Assembly (NCBI RefSeq): GCF_037029465.1
Contig: NZ_JAYMEM010000003.1
Span: 186,001-250,000, forward strand
Source: Mesoflavibacter sp037029465
GTDB taxonomy: Bacteria > Bacteroidota > Bacteroidia > Flavobacteriales > Flavobacteriaceae
Direction of reading: 5' to 3'
DNA: 64,000 bases
In this document: in pieces, positions 43,499-51,585 of the stretch
Numbering within the stretch: position 1 is the first letter of the stretch
How the letters are laid out: every line of letters begins with the position of its first letter
The notes under the pieces: generated by a model
What the model saw: the letters and a program-made list of their open reading frames with translations, nothing else
The model's database searches: none
Told to the model about the DNA's origin: nothing
Program-made: the position numbers and the translations under genes

Positions 43499-44662
43499 TT
43501 ATTTACTAGCAAATAACTTTACATCTTTTTCGCTAACTTCTTTTTCTCCTAAAATAAGTAAGCGCTCTACGACATTTCGTAATTCGCGTATGTTTCCTGT
43601 CCAATCGTATTCTTGAAGTAATTTTATAGCCTTATCAGAAAATGTTTTTTGAGCTGTACCTTGTTCCTCAGAAATTTTTTCTGAAAAGTGATTAATAAGC
43701 AGAGGAATATCTTCTCTTCTATCATTTAAAGCAGGAACTTTAACTAAAATTACTGCTAATCTGTGGTATAAATCCTCACGAAATTTACCGTCTTCAATTT
43801 CTTGTTTTAAATTTTTATTGGTCGCAGCAATAACACGCACATCTACTTTTATATCCTTATCACTACCAACACGCTGAATACGACTTTCTTGCAAAGCACG
43901 TAAAACTTTGGCTTGCGCAGAAAGAGACATATCACCAATTTCATCTAAAAAAATAGTTCCGCCATTAGCCGCTTCAAATTTTCCTGCGCGGTCTTTTGCA
44001 GCACTTGTAAAAGCACCTTTTACATGTCCAAATAATTCACTTTCTATTAATTCTGAAGGAATTGCAGCACAATTAACCTCAATCATTGGACCTTTACTAC
44101 GTTCGCTTTTTTCGTGCAACCAGTGTGCAACAAGCTCTTTACCCGTTCCGTTTGGACCTGTAATTAAAACTCGCGCATCTGTTGGCGCCACTTTATCTAT
44201 CATATCTTTGATTTGAGAAATAGCATCGCTTTCTCCAATCATTTCGTACTTTTTGCTGACTTTCTTTTTAAGAATTTTATTCTCTACAACTAGTTCTTTT
44301 CGGTCTAACGCATTACGAACAGTATTTAATAATCGATTTAAATCTGGTGGTTTAGAAATATAATCAAACGCTCCTAAACGCATTGTATTTACTGCTGTAT
44401 CTAAATCGCCATGACCAGAAATCATTACCATTGGTATTTCTGGTTTTATCTTTTTTACAGCTTCTAACACTTCAACACCATCCATTTTTGGCATTTTGAT
44501 GTCACAAAGAATTAAATCGTAATCGTCTTTTTTTATTTTTTCTATACCGGCTAATCCGTCTTCGGCTTCTTCAACTTGATACTTGCTGTTTTCTTCAGAA
44601 AGAATTTTAACTAAAACTCTTCTAATTGCAGCTTCATCTTCTATTACTAATATTTTTGACAT
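43499..44662 (-). CDS. NtrC-type response regulator: receiver plus AAA+ domain, no DNA-binding HTH
   Basis: A 387-residue sigma54-activator-like protein. The receiver has the acidic VIEDEAA, the phosphoacceptor Asp54 in LILCDIKMP, and Lys104 in DYISKPP. The AAA+ domain has Walker A GPNGTGKE (169-176), the sigma54-contact loop GAFTSA (216-221; canonical GAFTGA), Walker B GGTIFLDEIGDM and a sensor region VRVIAATNKNL. The chain ends at VKLFASK shortly after NIRELRNVVERLLI, so the Fis-type HTH is missing. It is the last gene of a five-gene operon with ABC, MscS and DUF6268 genes, overlapping the upstream gene by one base. DNA targeting must come from elsewhere, or the protein has changed function. 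Confidence 0.82.
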   Translation of the reverse strand: MSKILVIEDEAAIRRVLVKILSEENSKYQVEEAEDGLAGIEKIKKDDYDLILCDIKMPKMDGVEVLEAVKKIKPEIPMVMISGHGDLDTAVNTMRLGAFDYISKPPDLNRLLNTVRNALDRKELVVENKILKKKVSKKYEMIGESDAISQIKDMIDKVAPTDARVLITGPNGTGKELVAHWLHEKSERSKGPMIEVNCAAIPSELIESELFGHVKGAFTSAAKDRAGKFEAANGGTIFLDEIGDMSLSAQAKVLRALQESRIQRVGSDKDIKVDVRVIAATNKNLKQEIEDGKFREDLYHRLAVILVKVPALNDRREDIPLLINHFSEKISEEQGTAQKTFSDKAIKLLQEYDWTGNIRELRNVVERLLILGEKEVSEKDVKLFASK

Positions 44663-45543
44663 TATATTTTAAATTTTAATCCGGTTCTTAAATAAAATGT
44701 ATTGGTTTTATCTAGCGTATAAACATCGTTACGGTCTTTGTCTCTTAAAACGTTATTCATCATAAAAGTGCAACCTGCGTAAGTGTATAAAACTAAATGA
44801 TCTGTAAAATTATAATCGTATCCTAGACCAAGTACAGCTACTGATAATGAGATGTTATCTACTTGTTTACCTAAAACACTAGTTGGTCTTTGTAAGTGTG
44901 CAAAATAACCATCTAAACCTACAAAAGCTTCTAAGGAATGCTTATCGTTAAAATAATAAGTAGCATTAGATTTTGGCACACCTAAACTTAAAGACCAATT
45001 TTCGTTTACTTGTCTAAAATAATTTACAAATGGTAATGGAAAAGGCATACCTGCTGTAGTGTTATAGGTTAACCCTAAAATTAAACGATATGGTCTTTTA
45101 ATATCTGCATCACGCCTATCTTTTATAGCGTAAACACCTCCGTTTAAAAACAAATCTTCTGAAGTTATTTTTTGGGTTAGTGTAGAAGCTATTCTTGGTG
45201 TTATTTTTGCTCCTACGCGCCAGTGTTCATTCCACATAAACGTATAACCTATATTAAAATCTATGACGTTTAATGTGCTTAAAGGTTCGGTATCAAACGG
45301 ATAATTATCTTCAAGATTTAAGATAATTCTGTTATACTCGCCACCAAAAATTAAATATGAATCTTCTTTAGTTTTAACAGGAAAGTTTAGTAACGCTCTA
45401 AGACGCGTGTATTGATCTTCAGATTTTCCTTTAGGAATAAAAGAATACTCTAACCGTGCTAAATCTGTTAATTGTGCTGATGCCGAAAAACAAAAGCTAA
45501 ATAGCAATAAGGTTAATAATATTTTAGTTTGGGTTTTCTTCAT
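44662..45543 (-). CDS. DUF6268 family outer-membrane beta-barrel protein
   Basis: A 293-residue exported protein. After the signal KKTQTKILLTLLLFSFCFSA come beta-strand repeats typical of the DUF6268 barrel family: ARLEYSFIPKGKSEDQYTRL, NVIDFNIGYTFMWNEHWRVG, LILGLTYNTTAGMPFPLPFV. It finishes with TFYLRTGLKFKI, an outer-membrane-type C-terminal strand. It overlaps the mscS-like gene by 20 bases and the regulator gene by one base, so the five-gene operon is tightly coupled. Function is unknown. Confidence 0.78.
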   Translation of the reverse strand: MKKTQTKILLTLLLFSFCFSASAQLTDLARLEYSFIPKGKSEDQYTRLRALLNFPVKTKEDSYLIFGGEYNRIILNLEDNYPFDTEPLSTLNVIDFNIGYTFMWNEHWRVGAKITPRIASTLTQKITSEDLFLNGGVYAIKDRRDADIKRPYRLILGLTYNTTAGMPFPLPFVNYFRQVNENWSLSLGVPKSNATYYFNDKHSLEAFVGLDGYFAHLQRPTSVLGKQVDNISLSVAVLGLGYDYNFTDHLVLYTYAGCTFMMNNVLRDKDRNDVYTLDKTNTFYLRTGLKFKI

Positions 45544-46432
45544 GTGAATCTTTTATAATATGAACATCTCTTTGAGGGAAAGGAATACTTATATTGTTAT
45601 CTTTAAATAATTTATTGATTTTAAATCTAATTTCGCTTTGCGGAATTGCCGCCATAAAACTATCATTTAACGTGAAAATAAGTTTAAAATTAAGAGAACT
45701 GTCTGCAAAATCTGTAAATAAAACTAATGGCGCAGGATGTTTTAAAACTTTTGGATGTTCTTTTGCTGCTTGAAATAACAGCTTTTTTACCAACTCTACA
45801 TCGCTACCATAAGACACACCAACAGAGACACTTTCTCTAGTTGATGTTCCGTTTTGGGTCCAGTTATATAAACTGTTGGTTAGATATAAATGGTTAGGTA
45901 TAATTAATACTTTATTATCTATAGTTACAGCTCTTGTGGTACGTAATTTGATTTCTTCTACTCGTCCAACTTTACCATCAATTTCAATAATATCACCAAC
46001 GTGAGCTGATTGATCTATCAAAATAAAAACACCAGAAATTATATCCTGAAAAAAGGTTTGTAAAGCTAAACCAATACCTATTAAAAGTGCTGCCGAAGCT
46101 GCAAAAACAGCAGTAACATTTACGCCTATTGCATTTAAAGTAATTAATAAAATTATGACATAAATAAGCCATCTAAAATAACCGTAAACTACAGAAAATT
46201 TACCTTTATCATTTTCTGGTAAACGACGTGTTAACACTCTAAAAAGAATTCTTAACACAATTGTCGTAATAAAAATGACAAAACTGATAACCAGTAAATC
46301 TTTTATAGATACCGAGATTTCTTCAGTAAAATCTACATGTAGACTTAAAAATTCATTAAGTTTTTCCCATATAGAACTTTCTACAATAGCATCTTCTAGC
46401 TTTTCTATTTTTTCTTCTACTTTACCTTGCAT
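45524..46432 (-). CDS. MscS-family mechanosensitive ion channel
   Basis: A 302-residue inner-membrane channel that releases solutes under hypo-osmotic stress. Three hydrophobic segments are VSIKDLLVISFVIFITTIVL, FRWLIYVIILLITLNAI and the pore helix VTAVFAASAALLIGIGLALQ, which is rich in Ala and Gly. The cytoplasmic beta domain follows: ISGVFILIDQSAHVGDIIEI, RTTRAVTIDNKVLIIPNHLY. Its start overlaps the end of the ABC permease gene by one base, and its end overlaps the DUF6268 gene by 20. Confidence 0.92.
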   Translation of the reverse strand: MQGKVEEKIEKLEDAIVESSIWEKLNEFLSLHVDFTEEISVSIKDLLVISFVIFITTIVLRILFRVLTRRLPENDKGKFSVVYGYFRWLIYVIILLITLNAIGVNVTAVFAASAALLIGIGLALQTFFQDIISGVFILIDQSAHVGDIIEIDGKVGRVEEIKLRTTRAVTIDNKVLIIPNHLYLTNSLYNWTQNGTSTRESVSVGVSYGSDVELVKKLLFQAAKEHPKVLKHPAPLVLFTDFADSSLNFKLIFTLNDSFMAAIPQSEIRFKINKLFKDNNISIPFPQRDVHIIKDSHEENPN

Positions 46433-47745
46433 TAGTATTTAATCCATTTAATAAGTTCTTTATAACTAGGTTTTTTACCGTACATTAAAATTCCTACTCT
46501 ATATATTTTTGCTGCAAACCAAACGGTTAACAAAAAGGTGCCAATTAACAATACTAAAGATACAATTTGTTGCCATAATGGAACACCAAAAGGAATACGC
46601 ATTAGCATTACTACTGGTGACGTAAATGGTATAAATGAAAATACGGTACTTACTGTTCCATGCGGATCTTCAATTACCGTAAACATTCCAACATAAACCG
46701 CTAAAATTAATGGCATTAAAATAGGCAACATAAATTGCTGTGTATCTGTCTCGTTATCTACTGCTGCACCAATTGCTGCGTATAAAGAACTGTATAGTAA
46801 ATAGCCACTAATAAAAAACAGTAAAAAGGCAATAATCAAGTTAGCTAAAGGTAAGTTGAAAAATGCCGAAAAAATAATTTGTGCTTTTTCTGCCGCATCT
46901 GGATCTGTCATTGCTTGCTGCATCATTTGTTGCTGTGGCGACTGAATTTGCGATACATCTATCCCGAATATAGCGGTAACAACAACCAATAAAACACCAC
47001 CTAAAATTAACCAGATTACAAACTGTGTAATTCCTGCTAAAGATGTACCAATAATCTTACCTAACATTAACTGTATTGGTTTTACAGATGAAATGATAAC
47101 CTCTATAATTCGGCTAGTTTTTTCTTCAATAACACTGCGCATAATCATGTTACCATAAATAATAATAAACATGAAAAGCAAATATCCTGCTGCACCACCA
47201 AAAGCTAATTTTACAACACTATCAAATTTTGAAGTTTTCTCTCCCGAGAAATTTTCTTGTGCAATATCAATATTGATTTTTGAATCATCAATGAGTTTAG
47301 TGTCTATATTTTTTTCTGCTAAATTTTTGTGCGTTAACTCGGTTTCAATAAGCTTTTCTAAATCTGAAATTAATGAAATTGAAGGCGTTTCTTCAGAGTA
47401 AAACTCGACACTATTTTTAGCTTCAGATAAACTATTCATCTTTTTAATATGAAGTAAACCGTAATTATCTGCTTCTTTTACTATTTGCTTTGCATTTTCA
47501 AGAGTTTTACCAGTTATAACATTGTATTTTACGCTTTCTGAATCTGTGAAAACTCCGCTTAAATAACCTGATTCATCTAATACAGAAATATGTCTTTGTG
47601 AGTCATTATTTAACTGCGATAAATACGCTACGACAGCAATAAGTGCTATAAAAATTAGCGGACTTAAAATGGTCATAATTAAAAACGCTTTGTTTTTAAC
47701 TTTGGTTAAATATTCTCTTTTTATAATAAGTGGAAGATGATTCAT
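46432..47745 (-). CDS. ABC-2 type transporter permease (NatB/YhaP-like)
   Basis: A 437-residue membrane protein. The start MNHLPLIIKREYLTKVKNKA runs into a first helix (FLIMTILSPLIFIALIAVVA). A long extracytoplasmic domain of ~150 residues comes next, then five more helices, including LAFGGAAGYLLFMFIIIYGN, GIDVSQIQ-flanked loops, and IIAFLLFFISGYLLYSSLYA. The layout matches the Na+-efflux type ABC-2 permeases. It lies 2 bases after its ATPase partner at 47748-48671. The substrate is not known. Confidence 0.87.
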   Translation of the reverse strand: MNHLPLIIKREYLTKVKNKAFLIMTILSPLIFIALIAVVAYLSQLNNDSQRHISVLDESGYLSGVFTDSESVKYNVITGKTLENAKQIVKEADNYGLLHIKKMNSLSEAKNSVEFYSEETPSISLISDLEKLIETELTHKNLAEKNIDTKLIDDSKINIDIAQENFSGEKTSKFDSVVKLAFGGAAGYLLFMFIIIYGNMIMRSVIEEKTSRIIEVIISSVKPIQLMLGKIIGTSLAGITQFVIWLILGGVLLVVVTAIFGIDVSQIQSPQQQMMQQAMTDPDAAEKAQIIFSAFFNLPLANLIIAFLLFFISGYLLYSSLYAAIGAAVDNETDTQQFMLPILMPLILAVYVGMFTVIEDPHGTVSTVFSFIPFTSPVVMLMRIPFGVPLWQQIVSLVLLIGTFLLTVWFAAKIYRVGILMYGKKPSYKELIKWIKY

Positions 47746-47747
47746 AA

Positions 47748-48671
47748 TTAATTATTCTTAACCGTTTGAATAAAAATATCGTTTGCACTTGGGATTATTT
47801 CTACAAAATGAGATACTTGTCCCTTGGTGGTTAAATAGTTTAGTAAATCGTTAGCCGTTTCGTTTTCTGAAAGTTTAATATTTAATTTTAAATCATTTCC
47901 TAATGTTTTAAAACTTGCTGGCGTTATACTAAATTTTTGTGCTAATTCTTGTTCTAAATTGTCTTGTTTTGGATTGATACCAATTTCAAAAGTATTGGTT
48001 TTGTATTGACGTTTTACATCCATTAAATTACCATCTAAAATCTTATTAGATTTGTTTAACAATGCTATGTGATCACATAATTCTTCAACAGACTCCATAC
48101 GATGTGTCGAAAAAATTACTGTAGCACCTTCGTCTCTTAATCTTAAAATTTCGTCTTTAATTAGGTTAGCATTTATAGGGTCAAATCCTGAAAATGGTTC
48201 ATCAAAAATCAATAGTTTAGGCTCGTGCAATACAGTAACCACAAATTGGATTTTTTGCGCCATACCTTTAGATAACTCTTGTATTTTTTTGTTCCACCAG
48301 TCACCTATTTCTAATCTTTCAAACCACATTTTAAGACGCTTTTTGGCTTCAGATTTATCCATGCCTTTTAACTGCGCAAGATATAATGCTTGCTCGCCAA
48401 CTTTCATAGATTTATACAAACCGCGTTCTTCTGGTAAGTAACCAATATCTTTAATATGATGATTTTTTAAAGTTTCGTCATCCAAAAAAACTTGACCTGT
48501 ATCTGGCATGGTTATTTGGTTAACAATTCTGATTAATGTGGTCTTTCCTGCTCCGTTTGGACCAAGTAATCCAAAAATACTTCCTTTAGGAACAGCTATA
48601 GAAACATTGTTTAATGCGGTAAAATCTCCGAATTTTTTAGAAACCGATTGGACTTCTAATAAGTTACTCAT
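47748..48671 (-). CDS. ABC transporter ATP-binding protein (NatA-like)
   Basis: The ATPase of an ABC-2 exporter, 307 residues. Walker A is LGPNGAGKTTLI, the signature LSKGMAQKIQF, and Walker B LLIFDEPFSGFDPIN. The H-loop is STHRMESVEEL. The C-terminal ~80 residues match the extension seen in NatA/YhaQ-type ATPases. It is the first gene of the operon that runs to 43499. The upstream sequence has only an imperfect -7 element (TATCTTTA near 48715-48722 on minus) and a 13-base palindrome AGTGTTTAACACT (48695-48707) that could be an operator. Confidence 0.9.
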   Translation of the reverse strand: MSNLLEVQSVSKKFGDFTALNNVSIAVPKGSIFGLLGPNGAGKTTLIRIVNQITMPDTGQVFLDDETLKNHHIKDIGYLPEERGLYKSMKVGEQALYLAQLKGMDKSEAKKRLKMWFERLEIGDWWNKKIQELSKGMAQKIQFVVTVLHEPKLLIFDEPFSGFDPINANLIKDEILRLRDEGATVIFSTHRMESVEELCDHIALLNKSNKILDGNLMDVKRQYKTNTFEIGINPKQDNLEQELAQKFSITPASFKTLGNDLKLNIKLSENETANDLLNYLTTKGQVSHFVEIIPSANDIFIQTVKNN

Positions 48672-48991
48672 ATTGTTGTTTAAATTGATTAGTTAGTGTT
48701 TAACACTATAACCGTAAAGATAGAAAATGTTAAAAAAGTAGCACTGCTGATTAATGTATTTTTAACTTAATAACGCTAGATATACAGTAGCAAATGCTTT
48801 AAAAAACAAAACCCACCCTTTAAAAAGATAAAGGATGGGAAAAAATTGCTATGAAAAAGAAAAATTACCGTTGGTTTAAACCAACGATAAATCAAATATA
48901 CTATTTTTTATTAAAACAGTTATATTTTGATATAAATAGTTAAACAAAAAGTCTGCTTTTAGCAGACTTTTATGTTTTGTTTATGTGATAT
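48672..48991. other. 320-base intergenic region with hairpins and a possible 30-codon ORF
   Basis: This gap between dnaJ and the ABC ATPase gene contains several items. There is the 13-base palindrome at 48695. An imperfect stem of CCCACCCTTTA and TAAAGGATGGG lies around 48812-48839. An 18-base palindrome CGTTGGTTTAAACCAACG sits at 48869-48886, and the dnaJ terminator at 48948. A plus-strand ORF at 48851-48943 would encode MKKKNYRWFKPTINQIYYFL and ten more residues. No TAnnTTTG is visible just upstream, so its expression is uncertain. Confidence 0.4.
48945..48972 (-). terminator. dnaJ terminator
   Basis: AAAGTCTGCT (48948-48957) and AGCAGACTTT (48961-48970) form a 10-bp stem with a short loop, followed on the minus strand by a T-rich tract, 20 bases after the dnaJ stop. 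Confidence 0.8.
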
Positions 48992-50116
48992 TTAAGAAAA
49001 CATATCTTTTACTTTCTCGAAAAAAGACTTATCACCTGTATCCGGTTTTGGAGTAAAATGTTCATCTTCTCTCATGCTTTCAAAAAATTCTTTTTGAGAT
49101 TTACTTAAAGTTTTTGGTGTCCAAACATTTACGTGTACTAATAAGTCTCCTTTTCCGTATCCGTTTATACTTGGAATACCTTTTCCGCGTAAGCGTAAAA
49201 TTTTACCAGATTGTACACCTGCTTCAATTTTAATTCTCACTTTTCCGGTTACGGTATCAATTTCTTTTGAAGTTCCTAAAATAGCATCTGGTAGGCTTAC
49301 GTATAAATCATAATGAAGATTATCGCCTTCTCGCTGTAATTTTTCGTGTGGCAATTCTTCTATTGCAACTAACAAATCTCCTGAAATACCATTACCTGGT
49401 ACTTCATTACCTTTTCCTGACACTTTTAGTTGCATACCATCTACAACACCTGCAGGAATGTTTACTGGTATCGTTTCCTCTTTTACGATTAACCCTTGTG
49501 CATCTGCATCTTTAGGTTTTTTATCTATAGTTTGTCCTGCGCCGCCACAAGTATTACAAGGGGCAGACGTTTGCATACGTCCTAAAATGGTATTGGTAAC
49601 ACGTGTAACTTGACCTGAACCGTTACATGTAGAACATGTTTTATACGTTGTGCCTGGTGCTTGTACTTTACGCTTTACTTTTATCTTTTTCTCTACACCA
49701 TTAGCGATTTCTTCTAAGGTAAGTTTCAATCTAACACGAAGGTTGCTTCCTTTAACACGACGTTGTCCGCCACCAAAACCTCCGCCAAAGCCAGAGAATC
49801 CGCCACCGCCAAAAGCGCCGCCAAAAATATCTCCAAATTGGCTAAAGATGTCGTCCATATTCATGCCGCCACCGCCAAAACCACCAGCGCCTTCAAAAGC
49901 TTGATGACCAAATTGGTCGTAACGTGCTTTTTTATTCTCGTCGCTTAATACTTCATAAGCTTCTGCTGCTTCTTTAAATTTAGCTTCAGCTTCTTCGTTA
50001 TCTGGGTTTTTATCTGGATGGTATTTTATTGCCTGCTTACGGTAAGCCTTTTTAATCTCGGCTTGTGATGCAGATTTATCAATACCTAATATTTCGTAAT
50101 AATCTCTTTTTGCCAT
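48992..50116 (-). CDS. dnaJ: Chaperone DnaJ
   Basis: The J-domain co-chaperone that stimulates DnaK ATPase and delivers unfolded clients. It has 374 residues. The J domain is DYYEILGIDKSASQAEIKKA, with HPD in YHPDKNPDNEE. A Gly/Phe-rich linker follows (GGGGMNMDD, FGGGGFSGFGGG). The zinc-finger domain shows CSTCNGSG, CNTCGGAG and only these two CxxCxGxG motifs of the usual four; the segments QVTRVTNTILGRMQTSAPCN and KKPKDADAQGLIVKEE occupy the positions of the other two. The client-binding domain follows. It is 45 bases downstream of grpE in one operon. Reduced zinc sites deserve checking. Confidence 0.95.
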   Translation of the reverse strand: MAKRDYYEILGIDKSASQAEIKKAYRKQAIKYHPDKNPDNEEAEAKFKEAAEAYEVLSDENKKARYDQFGHQAFEGAGGFGGGGMNMDDIFSQFGDIFGGAFGGGGFSGFGGGFGGGQRRVKGSNLRVRLKLTLEEIANGVEKKIKVKRKVQAPGTTYKTCSTCNGSGQVTRVTNTILGRMQTSAPCNTCGGAGQTIDKKPKDADAQGLIVKEETIPVNIPAGVVDGMQLKVSGKGNEVPGNGISGDLLVAIEELPHEKLQREGDNLHYDLYVSLPDAILGTSKEIDTVTGKVRIKIEAGVQSGKILRLRGKGIPSINGYGKGDLLVHVNVWTPKTLSKSQKEFFESMREDEHFTPKPDTGDKSFFEKVKDMFS

Positions 50117-50161
50117 ATTTAATTTTGCTTTTAGCTATTTGCTGTTAGCGCTTTGTAATTT

Positions 50162-50719
50162 TTATTGACCAATAACAACTTTAGGAAAACGTATTACTGT
50201 TTCTCCTAGCTTGTAACCTTTTTCAATGATATCAACAATTTTTCCTTTTAAATCATCAGAAGGTGCTGGTATTTGTGTTACCGCTTCATGATGGTCTGGA
50301 TCAAATTTATCACCTTTTTCAACTTCAATTTTTGCTAAACCTTTTTGTTGAAGCGTTTGCTGTAATTTATTATAAATTAACAAGACACCTTTGCGTAATT
50401 CTTCTGCCTCTTTGTCTTCTTCAATATGTAATAATGCACGTTCAAAATCATCTAAAACAGGCAACATTGCAACCATTACGTCTTTACTTGCTGTTTGAAA
50501 TAATTCGATACGCTCTCTTGAGGTACGTTTTTTATAGTTTTCAAACTCAGCAAATAGACGTAAATATTTGTCTTTTTCTTGTTGTACTTGCTCTTTTAAT
50601 TGATCTTCTACAGAAACTTCTTCCGTTTTTTCTTCTGTTGCTGTAGCTGTTTCTGCTTGTTCTGAAGCATTTTTTGCTTCGTCTTCTATATGCTTTTCTT
50701 CTTTATTCTTTTTGCTCAT
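50162..50719 (-). CDS. grpE: Nucleotide exchange factor GrpE
   Basis: The nucleotide exchange factor that resets DnaK by releasing ADP. The 185-residue protein has a long charged N-terminal helix (Glu/Lys-rich, residues 1-60). LRLFAEFENYKKRTSRERIE is the dimerisation coiled coil, and VMVAMLPVLDDFERAL and FDPDHHEAVTQIPAPSD are the core. GYKLGETVIRFPKVVIG is the C-terminal beta domain. It precedes dnaJ in the same operon, and a TACTTTTG promoter element lies 35 bases upstream. No CIRCE-type inverted repeat was recognised. Confidence 0.95.
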   Translation of the reverse strand: MSKKNKEEKHIEDEAKNASEQAETATATEEKTEEVSVEDQLKEQVQQEKDKYLRLFAEFENYKKRTSRERIELFQTASKDVMVAMLPVLDDFERALLHIEEDKEAEELRKGVLLIYNKLQQTLQQKGLAKIEVEKGDKFDPDHHEAVTQIPAPSDDLKGKIVDIIEKGYKLGETVIRFPKVVIGQ

Positions 50720-50754
50720 TACTGTACTTACTTTAAAATACTTTTATAAGATGG

Positions 50755-50762
50755 CAAAAGTA
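50755..50762 (-). promoter_or_regulatory. -7 promoter element (TACTTTTG) of grpE-dnaJ
   Basis: The minus strand reads TACTTTTG, 35 bases before the grpE ATG at 50719. Confidence 0.55.
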
Positions 50763-50840
50763 CTGCCATTAATAATAAAATGTCAAAATGTCACAAAAAA
50801 TTTTTAACAATTATTTAATTATCTTCCATGGAAAGTTTTT

Positions 50841-50848
50841 TATATTTG
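50841..50848 (+). promoter_or_regulatory. -7 promoter element (TATATTTG)
   Basis: TATATTTG lies 33 bases before ATG 50882 of the YceI-family gene. Confidence 0.6.
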
Positions 50849-50881
50849 CCTATCGAATTAAAAAACAAAACAAGATAAACC

Positions 50882-51526
50882 ATGAAAAAATTAGTATTTA
50901 ATTTATTTACAGTAGCTGCTTTAGGTTTAGCAGTTGTAAGTTGTAAAAATGAAAAGAAAGCTGAAACTACTGAAGCTCAAGAGGTAAAAGAAGTTGTTGC
51001 TTCAGCAAGATACAAAGCTGTTCCAGAAAGCTCTTTAATTCTATGGAGAGCTAATAAAATTGTTGGTGGACACGAGGGAACTATTAATGTTTCTGAAGGT
51101 TATGCTAATTTAGAAGGAGACCAACTAGTTGGTGGTACTTTTACTTTTGATATCAATACAATTAACCCAACAGATATTCCTGCAGATGATGAAAATCATG
51201 CAAAATTAACAGGTCACTTAAAAAATGCTGACTTTTTTGATGTTGAAAAACATGATACTGCAACATTTGAAATTACTAAAGTAGAAGGAAATAACATTAG
51301 CGGTAACTTAACAATGAAAGGTATTAAAAAGAATGTAACTTTCCCAGCTAACATTTCTGTTAATGGTGATGAGTTAAACATTACTAGTGATAAATTTACA
51401 ATTGATAGAACTGAATGGGGAATTGAGTACAATTCTGGAAAAGTAATGGATGCTGCTAAATTAGGTGACTACTTAATTAAAGACGACGTAGAATTACAAG
51501 TTAAGGTGAAAGCCAATAAAGCATAG
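50882..51526 (+). CDS. YceI family lipoprotein
   Basis: A 214-residue exported lipoprotein of the YceI family, lipocalin-like barrels that bind isoprenoid-type lipids. The signal ends in a lipobox (GLAVVSCKNEKK), so Cys22 is the likely lipidation site. The barrel includes LILWRANKIVGGHEGTINVS, GTFTFDINTINPTDIP, HLKNADFFDVEKHDTATFEI and IDRTEWGIEYNSGK, all family landmarks. It is monocistronic, with a promoter and terminator close by. Confidence 0.93.
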   Translation: MKKLVFNLFTVAALGLAVVSCKNEKKAETTEAQEVKEVVASARYKAVPESSLILWRANKIVGGHEGTINVSEGYANLEGDQLVGGTFTFDINTINPTDIPADDENHAKLTGHLKNADFFDVEKHDTATFEITKVEGNNISGNLTMKGIKKNVTFPANISVNGDELNITSDKFTIDRTEWGIEYNSGKVMDAAKLGDYLIKDDVELQVKVKANKA

Positions 51527-51558
51527 TTTTTAGTTGAAACTATTTTATAAGTGAAATT

Positions 51559-51585
51559 GCCACAACGAAAGTTGTGGCTTTTTTT
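51559..51585. terminator. Terminator with GAAA tetraloop
   Basis: GCCACAAC (51559-51566), loop GAAA and GTTGTGGC (51571-51578), followed by seven T residues, lie between convergent stops at 51526 and 51584. The A-tract on the left is weak, so it mainly serves the YceI gene. Confidence 0.85.

Noticed and set aside
49650..49904. Proline-rich plus-strand ORF opposite dnaJ
   Set aside because: It is the antisense of the Gly/Phe-rich linker of dnaJ; composition and overlap fully explain it.
50755..50882. CIRCE-type heat-shock operator upstream of grpE-dnaJ
   Set aside because: No TTAGCACTC-type inverted repeat was found; only the TACTTTTG promoter element is visible.
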